Both the position numbers and the translations under genes were made by a program. DNA of 5,775 bases, taken from assembly GCA_013815505.1 (NCBI GenBank), contig JACDGA010000125.1:1-5775 (forward strand), written 5' to 3'. Shown here piece after piece: positions 1 to 5,658 of this stretch. The stretch comes from Acidimicrobiia bacterium (lineage in GTDB: Bacteria > Actinomycetota > Acidimicrobiia > Acidimicrobiales > Ilumatobacteraceae). The notes beneath the pieces were generated by a model that saw only the letters and a program-made list of their open reading frames with translations, was not told the origin of the DNA and searched no databases. Each line of letters begins with the position of its first letter. Positions within the stretch are counted from its first letter, which is position 1.

Positions 1-1
1 A

Positions 2-427
2 GCCAACGGCTCGATCGACGACCCGAGCATCCGGCAGCGGCTTGCGGAGTACCACACGAAGATCGAGATCTTGCGCATCAACGGGCTCCGCTCGCTCACG
101 GCGACGCTCAACGACACGAAAGATGTGTCCATCGCCGCGCTCGGTGCGAGCAACAAGATGTTCTGGTCGGAGATGCACCAGCGAGCGATGGAGCTCGCGC
201 TCGACATCTTCGGGGCCGACTCGATGCTGATCGACACTGGGCCGCCGGCGTGGCCGGGCGCGAACCGCGACTCGCGTCGCGACGGCTACCCGGTCAACCC
301 GATGATGTCGTCGTTCTTCTTCTCGCGCTCGGAGACGATCTGGGGCGGCACCAGCCAGATCCAGCGAAACATCGTCGCCGAACGTGTCCTCGGTCTGCCC
401 AAGGAGCCGAAGGCTCCTTCCGGCTGA
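2..427 (+). CDS. Acyl-CoA dehydrogenase, C-terminal part (5' end outside window)
   Basis: C-terminal 141 residues of a FadE-type flavoprotein that oxidises acyl-CoA to the trans-2-enoyl-CoA. The frame is open from base 2, so the gene starts upstream. Seen: the all-alpha C-terminal domain ending in IWGGTSQIQRNIVAERVLG at about residues 113-131 of the fragment, the family signature that contacts FAD across the dimer. The position that holds the catalytic Glu in medium-chain dehydrogenase (the E of YEGT) is Gly here (residue 115). This is usual in the GGTS(E/Q)IQRN subgroup, where the base lies on an earlier helix or in a partner subunit; that helix would fall upstream of the window, so activity cannot be judged. 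The tail EPKAPSG and the TGA stop lie inside the 81-bp repeat, so the last residues may be acquired. Substrate cannot be told. It is separated from the pilus operon by about 500 bases and is probably unrelated to it. Confidence 0.93.
   Translation, partial: ANGSIDDPSIRQRLAEYHTKIEILRINGLRSLTATLNDTKDVSIAALGASNKMFWSEMHQRAMELALDIFGADSMLIDTGPPAWPGANRDSRRDGYPVNPMMSSFFFSRSETIWGGTSQIQRNIVAERVLGLPKEPKAPSG
401..419. terminator. Hairpin A of repeat copy 1, at the dehydrogenase 3' end
   Basis: Perfect palindrome AAGGAGCC-GAA-GGCTCCTT: an 8-bp stem with a 3-base loop, ending six bases before the TGA stop. It recurs in copy 2 at 483-499 with a 7-bp stem. No T-run follows, so it is not a classical intrinsic terminator; it could act as a transcript-end stabiliser or a weak, U-tract-less terminator. 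The structure is seen; the function is inferred. Confidence 0.4.
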
Positions 428-574
428 GCGAGCGCCAGCGAGCCAGACGGTGATGGGTAGGGGCGCAGCCCCCTGGGAGAAGAGGAGCCGAAGGCTCCTT
501 CCGGCTGAGCGAGCGCCAGCGAGCCAGACGGTGATGGGTAGGGGCGCAGCCCCCTGGAAGAAGAAGAGCCGAAG
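402..574. repeat. 81-bp tandem repeat, two full copies plus a partial third, with internal hairpins
   Basis: Copies at 402-482 and 483-563 differ at one base only (G477 versus A558). A third copy breaks off after 564-574, with one mismatch at 565. Each unit contains two perfect short inverted repeats, described as separate entries, and a purine-rich junction (GAGAAG or AAGAAG). The first copy overlaps the last eight codons and stop of the acyl-CoA dehydrogenase gene. 81 is a multiple of three, so frames are kept across copies, but the in-frame TGA at 425 ends translation in the first. There is no variable spacer, so this is not CRISPR. It resembles a REP/palindromic-unit element that has spread to a gene end; whether it is dispersed in this genome cannot be seen here. 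Confidence 0.93.
460..472. terminator. Hairpin B of repeat copy 1 (also 541-553 in copy 2)
   Basis: GGGGC-GCA-GCCCC: a 5-bp all-GC stem with a 3-base loop, present identically in both copies and followed by CTGG and an A/G-rich run, not T residues. Lying 33 bases after the dehydrogenase stop, it is the better-placed candidate for transcript termination or 3' end protection between the dehydrogenase and the pilus operon. This role is inferred from structure and position only. Confidence 0.4.
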
Positions 575-576
575 CC

Positions 577-832
577 GTAACACTGCGTGCGTAGGCGGCT
601 GGTGCTCGTCCGCTGCGCTTCCTCCTCGCGCCGGATGACCACGTTCCTCTTCCGAACCGTCCGAACCGCGACTCCTCATATCGGTGTGGCACGGCAACGC
701 CGAGTGCGATCGCGTCCGCGGTTGACGATCGAGATCAGGTCTGTCGCGACGCGTGGCGCGCCCACTCAGCGGACATGGCTACAGTGCCGAGCGGAGGGGG
801 CGATTCATCGCCGGATAACGAGGGGGAGTCGG
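577..832. other. Intergenic stretch without a supportable gene
   Basis: No coding frame here resembles a protein family. One + frame stays open from 587, but its Arg/Ser/Thr-rich translation looks like random high-GC sequence. Seen: a tandem 9-base direct repeat TCCGAACCG at 651-659 and 660-668; a lone TTGACG at 722-727 without a matching -10 box at 16-18 bases; and a weak -10-like TACAGT at 780-785. The promoter of the pilus operon should lie here or just downstream, but I cannot place it with confidence. Confidence 0.6.
820..828 (+). promoter_or_regulatory. Strong Shine-Dalgarno ahead of the small ORF
   Basis: GAGGGGGAG, four bases before the ATG at 833. The core GGAG is well spaced for initiation. 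It is the main reason to take the following 33-codon ORF seriously. Confidence 0.45.
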
Positions 833-934
833 ATGTCGATCCAGACTCTGTCATGTCGAGTGATCTGCGACGTCCGCCACCAGCCAGTCACGCCCACCGA
901 CGGTCGTGATGTGGCGGCCGTCGGGGGGACGTGA
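833..934 (+). CDS. Small ORF (33 aa), possible leader peptide of the pilus operon
   Basis: Unrecognised. The ATG at 833 follows a purine-rich Shine-Dalgarno (820-828). The product begins MSIQTLSCRVICDVRHQ, has two cysteines (residues 8 and 12), and shows no hydrophobic segment or known domain. The TGA at 932-934 is three bases before the ATG of the CpaB-like gene, in the same frame, so ribosomes finishing here could re-initiate there. The GGGGGGA tract serving the next gene (923-929) lies inside its last codons. It may be a short leader that couples translation to the pilus operon, or a chance ORF: its codon bias is only moderately like its neighbours and it is too short to judge. No function is assigned. 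Confidence 0.35.
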   Translation: MSIQTLSCRVICDVRHQPVTPTDGRDVAAVGGT

Positions 935-937
935 GCG

Positions 938-1675
938 ATGGCCCGCACGATGCGGAAGCGGCCGTCGCGAACGATGCTGCGACGGGCGCGGCACGTCGAC
1001 GACCCCGTCGAGCCGCAGCCGGATCCGTCGCACCACCCAACGTTGACATCAAGGCGGCCCGTCGGTCGCGTCGCAACCGAGCGACAGCGCAACCTCGTGT
1101 GGCTGCTCGGCGGTGTGCTGCTGGTGCTGGTGTGCGCCCTCGGCGGTGTGCTGCTGGTGACGTCGACCGACGATGGCGTGGACGCCGTCGTCGCGTCGCG
1201 AGACCTGGAGGCCGGCACCCCTGTCGCCCGCAGTGATCTGCGAGTTGTGCGAATCGCGGCCGGTCCCGGCGTCGCAACGGTGACGCCGCAGGCAGCGGCC
1301 GACCTCATCGGCCAGGCTCCCATCGGTCGCGTCCCCGAGGGCGCGCTGATCTCGTCGGCGATGTTCTCGTCGTCGCCACCGCTCGGGCGCGGCGAGGTCG
1401 TGTTCGGCGCGGCGCTCGACCCGGGGGAGGTGCCGTCGTCGGCGATCGACGTCGGGGCGCCGGTCATGCTGATCCGAGCGGCGGCGACGCCGGCGGGGAG
1501 TGAGCGACCGGCGCAGGCCGACGTGCTCGGCGAGGGCCGGGTGTGGGCCACCGAACCGCTGGGAACAGGCCAGATGTGGATCACGGTCAGGGCGCGAGAG
1601 GCGGTTGCGCTGGAGTCGACCCAGGCGGCGCAGGACGACGCCCTGCGGGTGGTGCTCGTCGGAGCGGGCGGGTGA
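938..1675 (+). CDS. cpaB: CpaB/RcpC-like SAF-domain protein of Tad pilus assembly
   Basis: 245 residues. Residues 1-50 are a cytoplasmic Arg- and Pro-rich stretch; 52-74 are one transmembrane helix (LVWLLGGVLLVLVCALGGVL); from about 82 there is a SAF-type fold with the typical opening VVASRDLEAGTPVARSDLR, running through the IGRVPEGALISSAMF motif to about 143. The remainder (about 150-245) is the beta-rich region usual for CpaB/RcpC. So it is membrane-anchored with the bulk outside the cytoplasm. In diderm Tad systems CpaB works with the secretin; in this apparent monoderm it probably scaffolds the pilus at the membrane or wall (inference). Start: ATG 938 has GGGGGGA at 923-929; Met5 and Met13 are weaker alternatives. 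It is the first recognisable gene of the operon, and its TGA is two bases from the next ATG. The transmembrane segment has a perfect in-frame internal repeat (1106-1126 and 1139-1159). Confidence 0.82.
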   Translation: MARTMRKRPSRTMLRRARHVDDPVEPQPDPSHHPTLTSRRPVGRVATERQRNLVWLLGGVLLVLVCALGGVLLVTSTDDGVDAVVASRDLEAGTPVARSDLRVVRIAAGPGVATVTPQAAADLIGQAPIGRVPEGALISSAMFSSSPPLGRGEVVFGAALDPGEVPSSAIDVGAPVMLIRAAATPAGSERPAQADVLGEGRVWATEPLGTGQMWITVRAREAVALESTQAAQDDALRVVLVGAGG

Positions 1676-1677
1676 CC

Positions 1678-2388
1678 ATGATCACCATCGCCTCGACCGG
1701 TGGCGCTCCGGGCGCGACGACGTTGGCGATGGGGCTCGCCGCCGTCTGGCCCTCCGGCGGTGACACGGTCACTGCGCTCATCGAGGCCGACCCCGACGGT
1801 GGCCGGATGGGCGCCGAGCTCGGTGTCGGCGTCGAGCCAGGGCTCGTGTCGCTGTCGCTCGCCGCACGCGCCGCCGACGGGCGGGTTGCGGACCTGATCG
1901 TCGAGCACGGTGCCGAGATGAGTGGTTGGTGGCTGGTCCCTGCACCGCCCTCCTGCGAGCAGACGGTCAGCGTCCTCGCCCGATCGGCGGCGTCACTGTG
2001 CCGCTCGCTCGACGGCGAGGACGTGTGCTGCATCGTCGATGCCGGGAGGTTGACGACCCGGTCGCCGGCGATGCCGTTCGCCGTCCACTCCGAGCGCGTG
2101 CTGATCGTCACGCCTGGCGACTTCGCCGCGTTGGCGACCGTGCCGTCTCGCGTCTCGTCGTTGCTCACTGCCGGATGTGACGTCGATGTCGTCGTCGCCG
2201 GCTCGACGCCGTGGACAACGTCCGACATTGCCGCCTTCGTCGGCAGCGACGTCCTGGCCATCTTGCCTCGTGTGCGGGCGCGCCTCGGCGCCCGGTCGAT
2301 GCGCGGCGGCGAGTGGTCACGGTGGTGGTCGGCCGTGCGCAACCTGGCGGGAACGCTCTACTCGACGCCGGCCGTGGTGCAGCAATGA
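1678..2388 (+). CDS. CpaE/TadZ-like P-loop-fold protein with degenerate Walker A
   Basis: 236 residues. The N-terminus MITIASTGGAPGATTLAMG aligns with the Walker A region of the MinD/ParA/CpaE family (KGGVGKTT), but both the signature Lys and the P-loop Lys are missing: GAPGATT replaces GGVGKTT. EADPDGGRMGAELG (36-49) matches the switch I region that follows the P-loop, and VCCIVDAG (116-123) takes the place of Walker B. ERVLIVTPGDFAALATVP (139-156) is the usual later strand and helix. No receiver domain is present, unlike full-length CpaE. In the family these proteins place the Tad machine in the cell; position here, between the cpaB-like gene and tadA, fits that. Without the Lys, ATP hydrolysis is doubtful, so a structural role is possible. 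Start ATG 1678 is preferred; GTG 1672 would overlap the upstream stop by 4 bases (GTGA) and add two residues. The stop overlaps tadA (ATGA). Confidence 0.78.
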   Translation: MITIASTGGAPGATTLAMGLAAVWPSGGDTVTALIEADPDGGRMGAELGVGVEPGLVSLSLAARAADGRVADLIVEHGAEMSGWWLVPAPPSCEQTVSVLARSAASLCRSLDGEDVCCIVDAGRLTTRSPAMPFAVHSERVLIVTPGDFAALATVPSRVSSLLTAGCDVDVVVAGSTPWTTSDIAAFVGSDVLAILPRVRARLGARSMRGGEWSRWWSAVRNLAGTLYSTPAVVQQ

Positions 2389-3677
2389 GTGCGCCGACCC
2401 TCGAGGATGTGATCGAGGCCATCCAGGAGGCACTCGTCACGGCGGAGGGGTCGAGCTGGGACGACCTCGAGCGTGAGGCGTACGCCCACGAGATCGCCGT
2501 CGACGTGCTCGCCCACCGTGCGAGGGCGGCGATCGAGGCCGACGAAGACCCGCTCGATCCGAGCGCCGAGAACGACCTCATCGGTCGTGCCATCGCCTCG
2601 TACTTCGGGAGCGGCAAGTTCCAGCGCTTCCTCGACGTCGACGACATGACCGACCTGATGATCAATGGCGCCGACGCGGTGTGGGTCGAGTATGTCGACC
2701 GGCCTCGCGAGCGCTGGACAGATCGGGTCTTCGCCGACGACGACGATCTTCGCGAGGAGGTCGCGCAGCTCGCCCGGCGGGCGGGCGCCACCGAGCGCCG
2801 CTTCGACGACGGCCGTCCCCTCCTCGTGATGCGCCTCCCCGACGGTTCACGGCTGGCGGCGATCATGGTCGTGTCGGGGCGACCGCAGGTCTCGATCCGC
2901 CGCAACGTCCTGCCGGCGGCGTCGCTCGACGATCTGGAACAGCGATCGACCATCGACCTCGCGATCCGGTCGATGTTCGAGGCAGCGATGCGCCGGGGGA
3001 TGCGGATCGTCGTGTCGGGCGAGACGGGCGCGGGCAAGACCACGTTCCTGCGTGCGCTCGTGAGCGCGACGCCTGCCGACACCCGGTTCTGCGTGATCGA
3101 GGACACGCGTGAGCTCAACCTCGCAGACGACGAGACGCGAGCCGCCGCCGTACTGGAGTGGGAGACGCGAGAGGCCAACATCGAGGGCGCCGGCGAGATC
3201 ACCCAGGCCGATCTCGTACGGCACGCCCTGCGGTTCAACCCGGACTGGCTGATCGTCGGCGAGGTACGCGACGCCTCGGCCGCTCGCGAGATGCTGCTGG
3301 CGATGCAGCACGGGCATCCGAGCCTGTCGACCGTGCATCATCACTCGGCGGGTTCGGCGTGGAAGAAGCTCGCGCAGTACGTCGCTCAGGGACCGACGGC
3401 TGTCAGCTTCGACATCGCCGCGCTCCTCATCTCTGACGCCGTCGACTTCTTCGTCCATCTCGGTCGCGATCGCAGCGGCCGGCGCGTGGTCGTCGAGGTG
3501 TGCGAGGTCGCCGGGTGGAACGGCTCGGAGGTGCAGCTCAACAGGATCTTCGTCCCCGGCCCCGACGGTCGTGCCGTCCCACAGCCGCACTTGTCCGACG
3601 CCCGTCGCACGGCACTCATCGAGGCTGGGTTCGACGACACGCTGCTGCTCAATGCGCAGGGCTGGTGGTCGGCGTGA
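2385..3677 (+). CDS. tadA: TadA/CpaF-type secretion ATPase (pilus motor)
   Basis: 430 residues, normal for the family. It is the hexameric cytoplasmic ATPase that powers Tad pilus assembly through TadB/TadC. Seen in order: an acidic N-terminal helical region (1-75); an N-terminal domain with DDMTDLMINGADAVWVEY; the VSIRRN motif with arginines 172-173; Walker A GETGAGKT (212-219); the Asp box VIEDTRELNL (237-246); Walker B LIVGEVRD (289-296) with catalytic-type Glu293; and the His box GHPSLSTVHHH (310-320). The His box ends in HHH where most relatives have HAN. All ATPase motifs are intact, so it should be active. The ATG at 2385 overlaps the preceding stop by 4 bases, and its TGA overlaps the tadB GTG by 4 bases. 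This is the surest assignment in the operon; related GspE/VirB11 ATPases are excluded by the neighbours. Confidence 0.95.
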   Translation: MSAPTLEDVIEAIQEALVTAEGSSWDDLEREAYAHEIAVDVLAHRARAAIEADEDPLDPSAENDLIGRAIASYFGSGKFQRFLDVDDMTDLMINGADAVWVEYVDRPRERWTDRVFADDDDLREEVAQLARRAGATERRFDDGRPLLVMRLPDGSRLAAIMVVSGRPQVSIRRNVLPAASLDDLEQRSTIDLAIRSMFEAAMRRGMRIVVSGETGAGKTTFLRALVSATPADTRFCVIEDTRELNLADDETRAAAVLEWETREANIEGAGEITQADLVRHALRFNPDWLIVGEVRDASAAREMLLAMQHGHPSLSTVHHHSAGSAWKKLAQYVAQGPTAVSFDIAALLISDAVDFFVHLGRDRSGRRVVVEVCEVAGWNGSEVQLNRIFVPGPDGRAVPQPHLSDARRTALIEAGFDDTLLLNAQGWWSA

Positions 3678-4531
3678 TAGCCTCGCCGCTCATCGCGGCG
3701 CTCATCGGCGCCGGCCTCGGCATCGGGCTCCTCACGGTCGCCGCCGCGTGGCACGGGATGCTCGCCACGCCGCGCTGGCTGCGAGCGCGCACTGCCGACG
3801 TCGACCGGGTGGTCGCCCGCTCGGGGCTCGCGCTCGGCGGTGCCGCCGTGATGTGGTGGCAGACCGGATGGGTCGCAGCGTCGATCGGTGCGGGATTGCT
3901 GGGTTGGTGCACGCCGGCGATCGTCGGTGAGCGCGATCGCCGCCGATCCCAGATGGCGCGCACCGAGGCCGTTGCCATCTGGGCGGAGATGCTGCGCGAT
4001 CTGCTTGTCTCCAACGCCGGTATGCGAGAGGCGATCTCACGGTCGGCGCGCGTCGCGCCCGACGCGATCCGTACCGAAGTGCAGGCGCTCGACGTCCGCG
4101 CCCAGCGCGGTCAGCTCAGACTGGCGCTGCGCCGATTCGCCGACGAACTGGCGAGTCCCGTCGCCGACACAGTCGTCCTCGCGATCCTCCTCGCCGAGCG
4201 CAGGGCGGTCGCCGACCTCGGGGCGATGCTCGCCGACGTCGCCGCGTCCACTCGGGAGACCGTGGCGATGCAGCGTCGCATCAACGCAACTCGGGCGAGG
4301 ACCTATCGCACGTCCCAGCTCATCGCCGGGGTCGTGATCGGTGCGGTCGCACTGCTGATGCTCACGAATCGCGAGTACATGGAGCCGTTCGGCGAGACGG
4401 TTGGGCAGATCGTGCTGCTGATCGTGCTGGGGATCGTCGTCGCCGCTGTCATGTCGATGCTGCGATTGTCACGTCCGATGCAGCCAGCGCGACTGCTGCG
4501 CGTGGGGAACGACCGGAGGGCACCGTCGTGA
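3674..4531 (+). CDS. tadB: TadB-like membrane platform protein (type II secretion F family)
   Basis: 285 residues from GTG 3674, which overlaps the tadA stop as GTGA, the junction style of this operon; GTG 3665 is an alternative. Layout: transmembrane helix about 4-24; a hydrophobic pair about 50-82; a cytoplasmic GspF-type helical domain about 95-205 with EAVAIWAEMLRDLLVSNAGM at its start and LAERRAVADLGAMLADVA further on; then helices about 216-231 and 244-263 and a basic tail. This is the usual TadB topology: two helices, an F domain, two helices. Family role: inner platform that couples the TadA motor to pilin extraction from the membrane, together with TadC. It lies directly between tadA and tadC, as in most Tad loci. 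The next gene starts on its stop (GTGA). Confidence 0.9.
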   Translation: MIASPLIAALIGAGLGIGLLTVAAAWHGMLATPRWLRARTADVDRVVARSGLALGGAAVMWWQTGWVAASIGAGLLGWCTPAIVGERDRRRSQMARTEAVAIWAEMLRDLLVSNAGMREAISRSARVAPDAIRTEVQALDVRAQRGQLRLALRRFADELASPVADTVVLAILLAERRAVADLGAMLADVAASTRETVAMQRRINATRARTYRTSQLIAGVVIGAVALLMLTNREYMEPFGETVGQIVLLIVLGIVVAAVMSMLRLSRPMQPARLLRVGNDRRAPS

Positions 4532-5403
4532 TCTGGTCGGCCGCACTCCTCGCCGGCGGCGCCGGGCTCGGCCTGTGGCTCATCGTCCGGGCGTGGTTTC
4601 CGGCCGCACGACCGCTCGACGTGCTGTCCACCGAGCTGGCGGCGCCACGCCGCGACTCTGTTTCACGCGACGCGTCCGGTGCACGGGGCTGGTCGTCCCG
4701 CCTCGCACGTCGTGCCGTCACGGGCCTCACACCGAGCGTGCTCGCCGACATGTCGGTGGTCGGCACGACGCCGCTGCGTCACGGGCTCGACAAGCTCCGC
4801 ACTGCCACCGTGTTCGGCGCGATCGGGCTCGTGCCGACGGTGGTCTACCCACTGACGGGTCTCGGCTCGCTGACGACGTACGCCGCCGGCGGCGCGCTCG
4901 TGCTCGCCGTGCTCGGGTGGTTCCTCCCCGATCTCTCGCTGCGATCCAAGGCAAGGTCGAAGCGGATCGCCTGGGACGGCGCGATCACTGTGTTCGTCGA
5001 TGTCGTCGGCATCTCGCTGGCCGGCGGCGCAGGCGTCGACGACGCGCTGATGGACGGGGCGAGCGCTGGCTCGGGCGCCGAGATGGCGGAGCTGGCGTCC
5101 ACGCTGTTCGCCGCGCAGACGCGCCGCAAGAAGCTGTGGGTGGCCCTTGAAGATCTCGGCCACAGCCACGATCTCGGACAGCTCCGCGAGCTCGCAGCGG
5201 CGATGGACCTGGCAGGCGAATCCGGCTCGCGCGTGCGCGACACGTTGCGGGCGAAGGCGACCGCGCTGCGCATCCGGCAGCTCACCGACGCAGAAGCCGA
5301 GGCACAGAAGGCGTCGGAGACGATGTCCATCGCTCCAGCGCTCATGGCAATCGCGGCGATCGTGCTGATCGCCTACCCAGCCGTTGCGGGGTTCCTCGAA
5401 TGA
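4528..5403 (+). CDS. tadC: TadC-like membrane platform protein (type II secretion F family)
   Basis: 291 residues. GTG 4528 is preceded by GGAGGG (4515-4520) and overlaps the tadB stop by 4 bases. Seen: transmembrane helix about 3-22; a loop with the TadC-like stretch LADMSVVGTTPLRHGLDKL (72-90); two hydrophobic helices about 93-132; a cytoplasmic F domain from about 150, opening AWDGAITVFVDVVGISLAGG and including the LGQLRELAAAMDLAGESG stretch (216-233), where F-domain proteins commonly have a similar helix; and a final helix 268-289. Family role: second platform subunit, paired with TadB beneath the growing pilus. It is the last gene of the tightly overlapping block; a 48-base gap with a hairpin separates it from the pilin candidate. 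Confidence 0.9.
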   Translation: MIWSAALLAGGAGLGLWLIVRAWFPAARPLDVLSTELAAPRRDSVSRDASGARGWSSRLARRAVTGLTPSVLADMSVVGTTPLRHGLDKLRTATVFGAIGLVPTVVYPLTGLGSLTTYAAGGALVLAVLGWFLPDLSLRSKARSKRIAWDGAITVFVDVVGISLAGGAGVDDALMDGASAGSGAEMAELASTLFAAQTRRKKLWVALEDLGHSHDLGQLRELAAAMDLAGESGSRVRDTLRAKATALRIRQLTDAEAEAQKASETMSIAPALMAIAAIVLIAYPAVAGFLE

Positions 5404-5415
5404 CCTCGCACTACT

Positions 5416-5430
5416 CCCGTCCTGGACGGG
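5416..5430. promoter_or_regulatory. Hairpin between tadC and the pilin candidate
   Basis: Perfect inverted repeat CCCGTC-CTG-GACGGG (6-bp stem, 3-base loop) in the only sizeable gap of the operon. No T-run follows, so full termination is unlikely. It may be an attenuator, RNA processing site or 5' stabiliser that lets the downstream pilin message accumulate. The structure is seen; the role is inferred. Confidence 0.4.
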
Positions 5431-5436
5431 TCAACG

Positions 5437-5444
5437 GAAAGGAG
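5437..5444 (+). promoter_or_regulatory. Near-perfect ribosome binding site of the pilin candidate
   Basis: GAAAGGAGG ends seven bases before the ATG at 5452. It is the closest match to the anti-Shine-Dalgarno in the operon, which fits a pilin needed in many copies while the upstream genes rely on overlap coupling. Confidence 0.7.
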
Positions 5445-5451
5445 GCAGCCC

Positions 5452-5658
5452 ATGTTGCTGCCAATGCAGGTACAGGTGCTGGCGTGGTGGGCGACGGCTC
5501 GGGAGCGAGTCGTCGACGCGGGCGAACGGCTGCGAGACGAGCGCGGCGAGACGACGGCGGGCGTGATCCTGCTGGTGCTGCTGGCGGTCGCCGCGATCGG
5601 CGTCGCCGCCGCGATCATCGGCAAGTTGAACTCGCAGACGTCGAAGATCCCCGGCTGA
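5452..5658 (+). CDS. Flp-like pilin candidate (short prepilin-type membrane protein)
   Basis: 68 residues, the usual size of Flp-type prepilins. Residues 1-31 form a leader-like segment ending in basic/acidic ERLRDERG; residues 36-57 are one hydrophobic helix (AGVILLVLLAVAAIGVAAAI), followed by a short polar tail GKLNSQTSKIPG. This is the Flp plan: leader, Gly before the cut, hydrophobic stem, almost no head. The likely prepilin cut is after Gly32, giving mature ETTAGVILL. Odd: Flp pilins normally carry Glu (often Glu-Tyr) at +5 or +6; here +5 is Gly and +6 Val, and a Glu sits at +1. Start ATG 5452 has a strong Shine-Dalgarno. Position after tadC supports a pilin role. It could instead be a small accessory membrane protein of the Tad locus; no prepilin peptidase is visible to settle it. 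Confidence 0.75.
   Translation: MLLPMQVQVLAWWATARERVVDAGERLRDERGETTAGVILLVLLAVAAIGVAAAIIGKLNSQTSKIPG

Noticed and set aside
402..574. CRISPR array
   Set aside because: Units are directly contiguous with no variable spacers, and only two full copies exist.
286..692. Frames on both strands reading through the repeat, giving a duplicated 27-residue peptide
   Set aside because: The repeat is 81 bases, a multiple of three, so any open frame repeats itself; translations are low complexity and lack initiation signals.
722..727. TTGACG as a -35 promoter element for the pilus operon
   Set aside because: No acceptable -10 hexamer at 16-18 bases downstream (sequence there is GC-rich), so a promoter cannot be supported.
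587..934. 115-codon + frame starting at 587
   Set aside because: The first 82 codons look random (Arg/Thr/Ser-rich, no plausible ribosome binding site at 587); only the last 33 codons from the ATG at 833 have initiation signals.
805..1908. Long open frame on the - strand (367 codons)
   Set aside because: Antisense shadow of the CpaB-like and CpaE-like genes; its translation is Arg/Ser/Thr/Pro-rich low complexity with no domain, typical of the reverse of high-GC codons.
2165..3238. Long open frame on the - strand (357 codons)
   Set aside because: Lies opposite tadA, whose motifs are unmistakable; the antisense translation is Ser/Arg-rich with no recognisable family.
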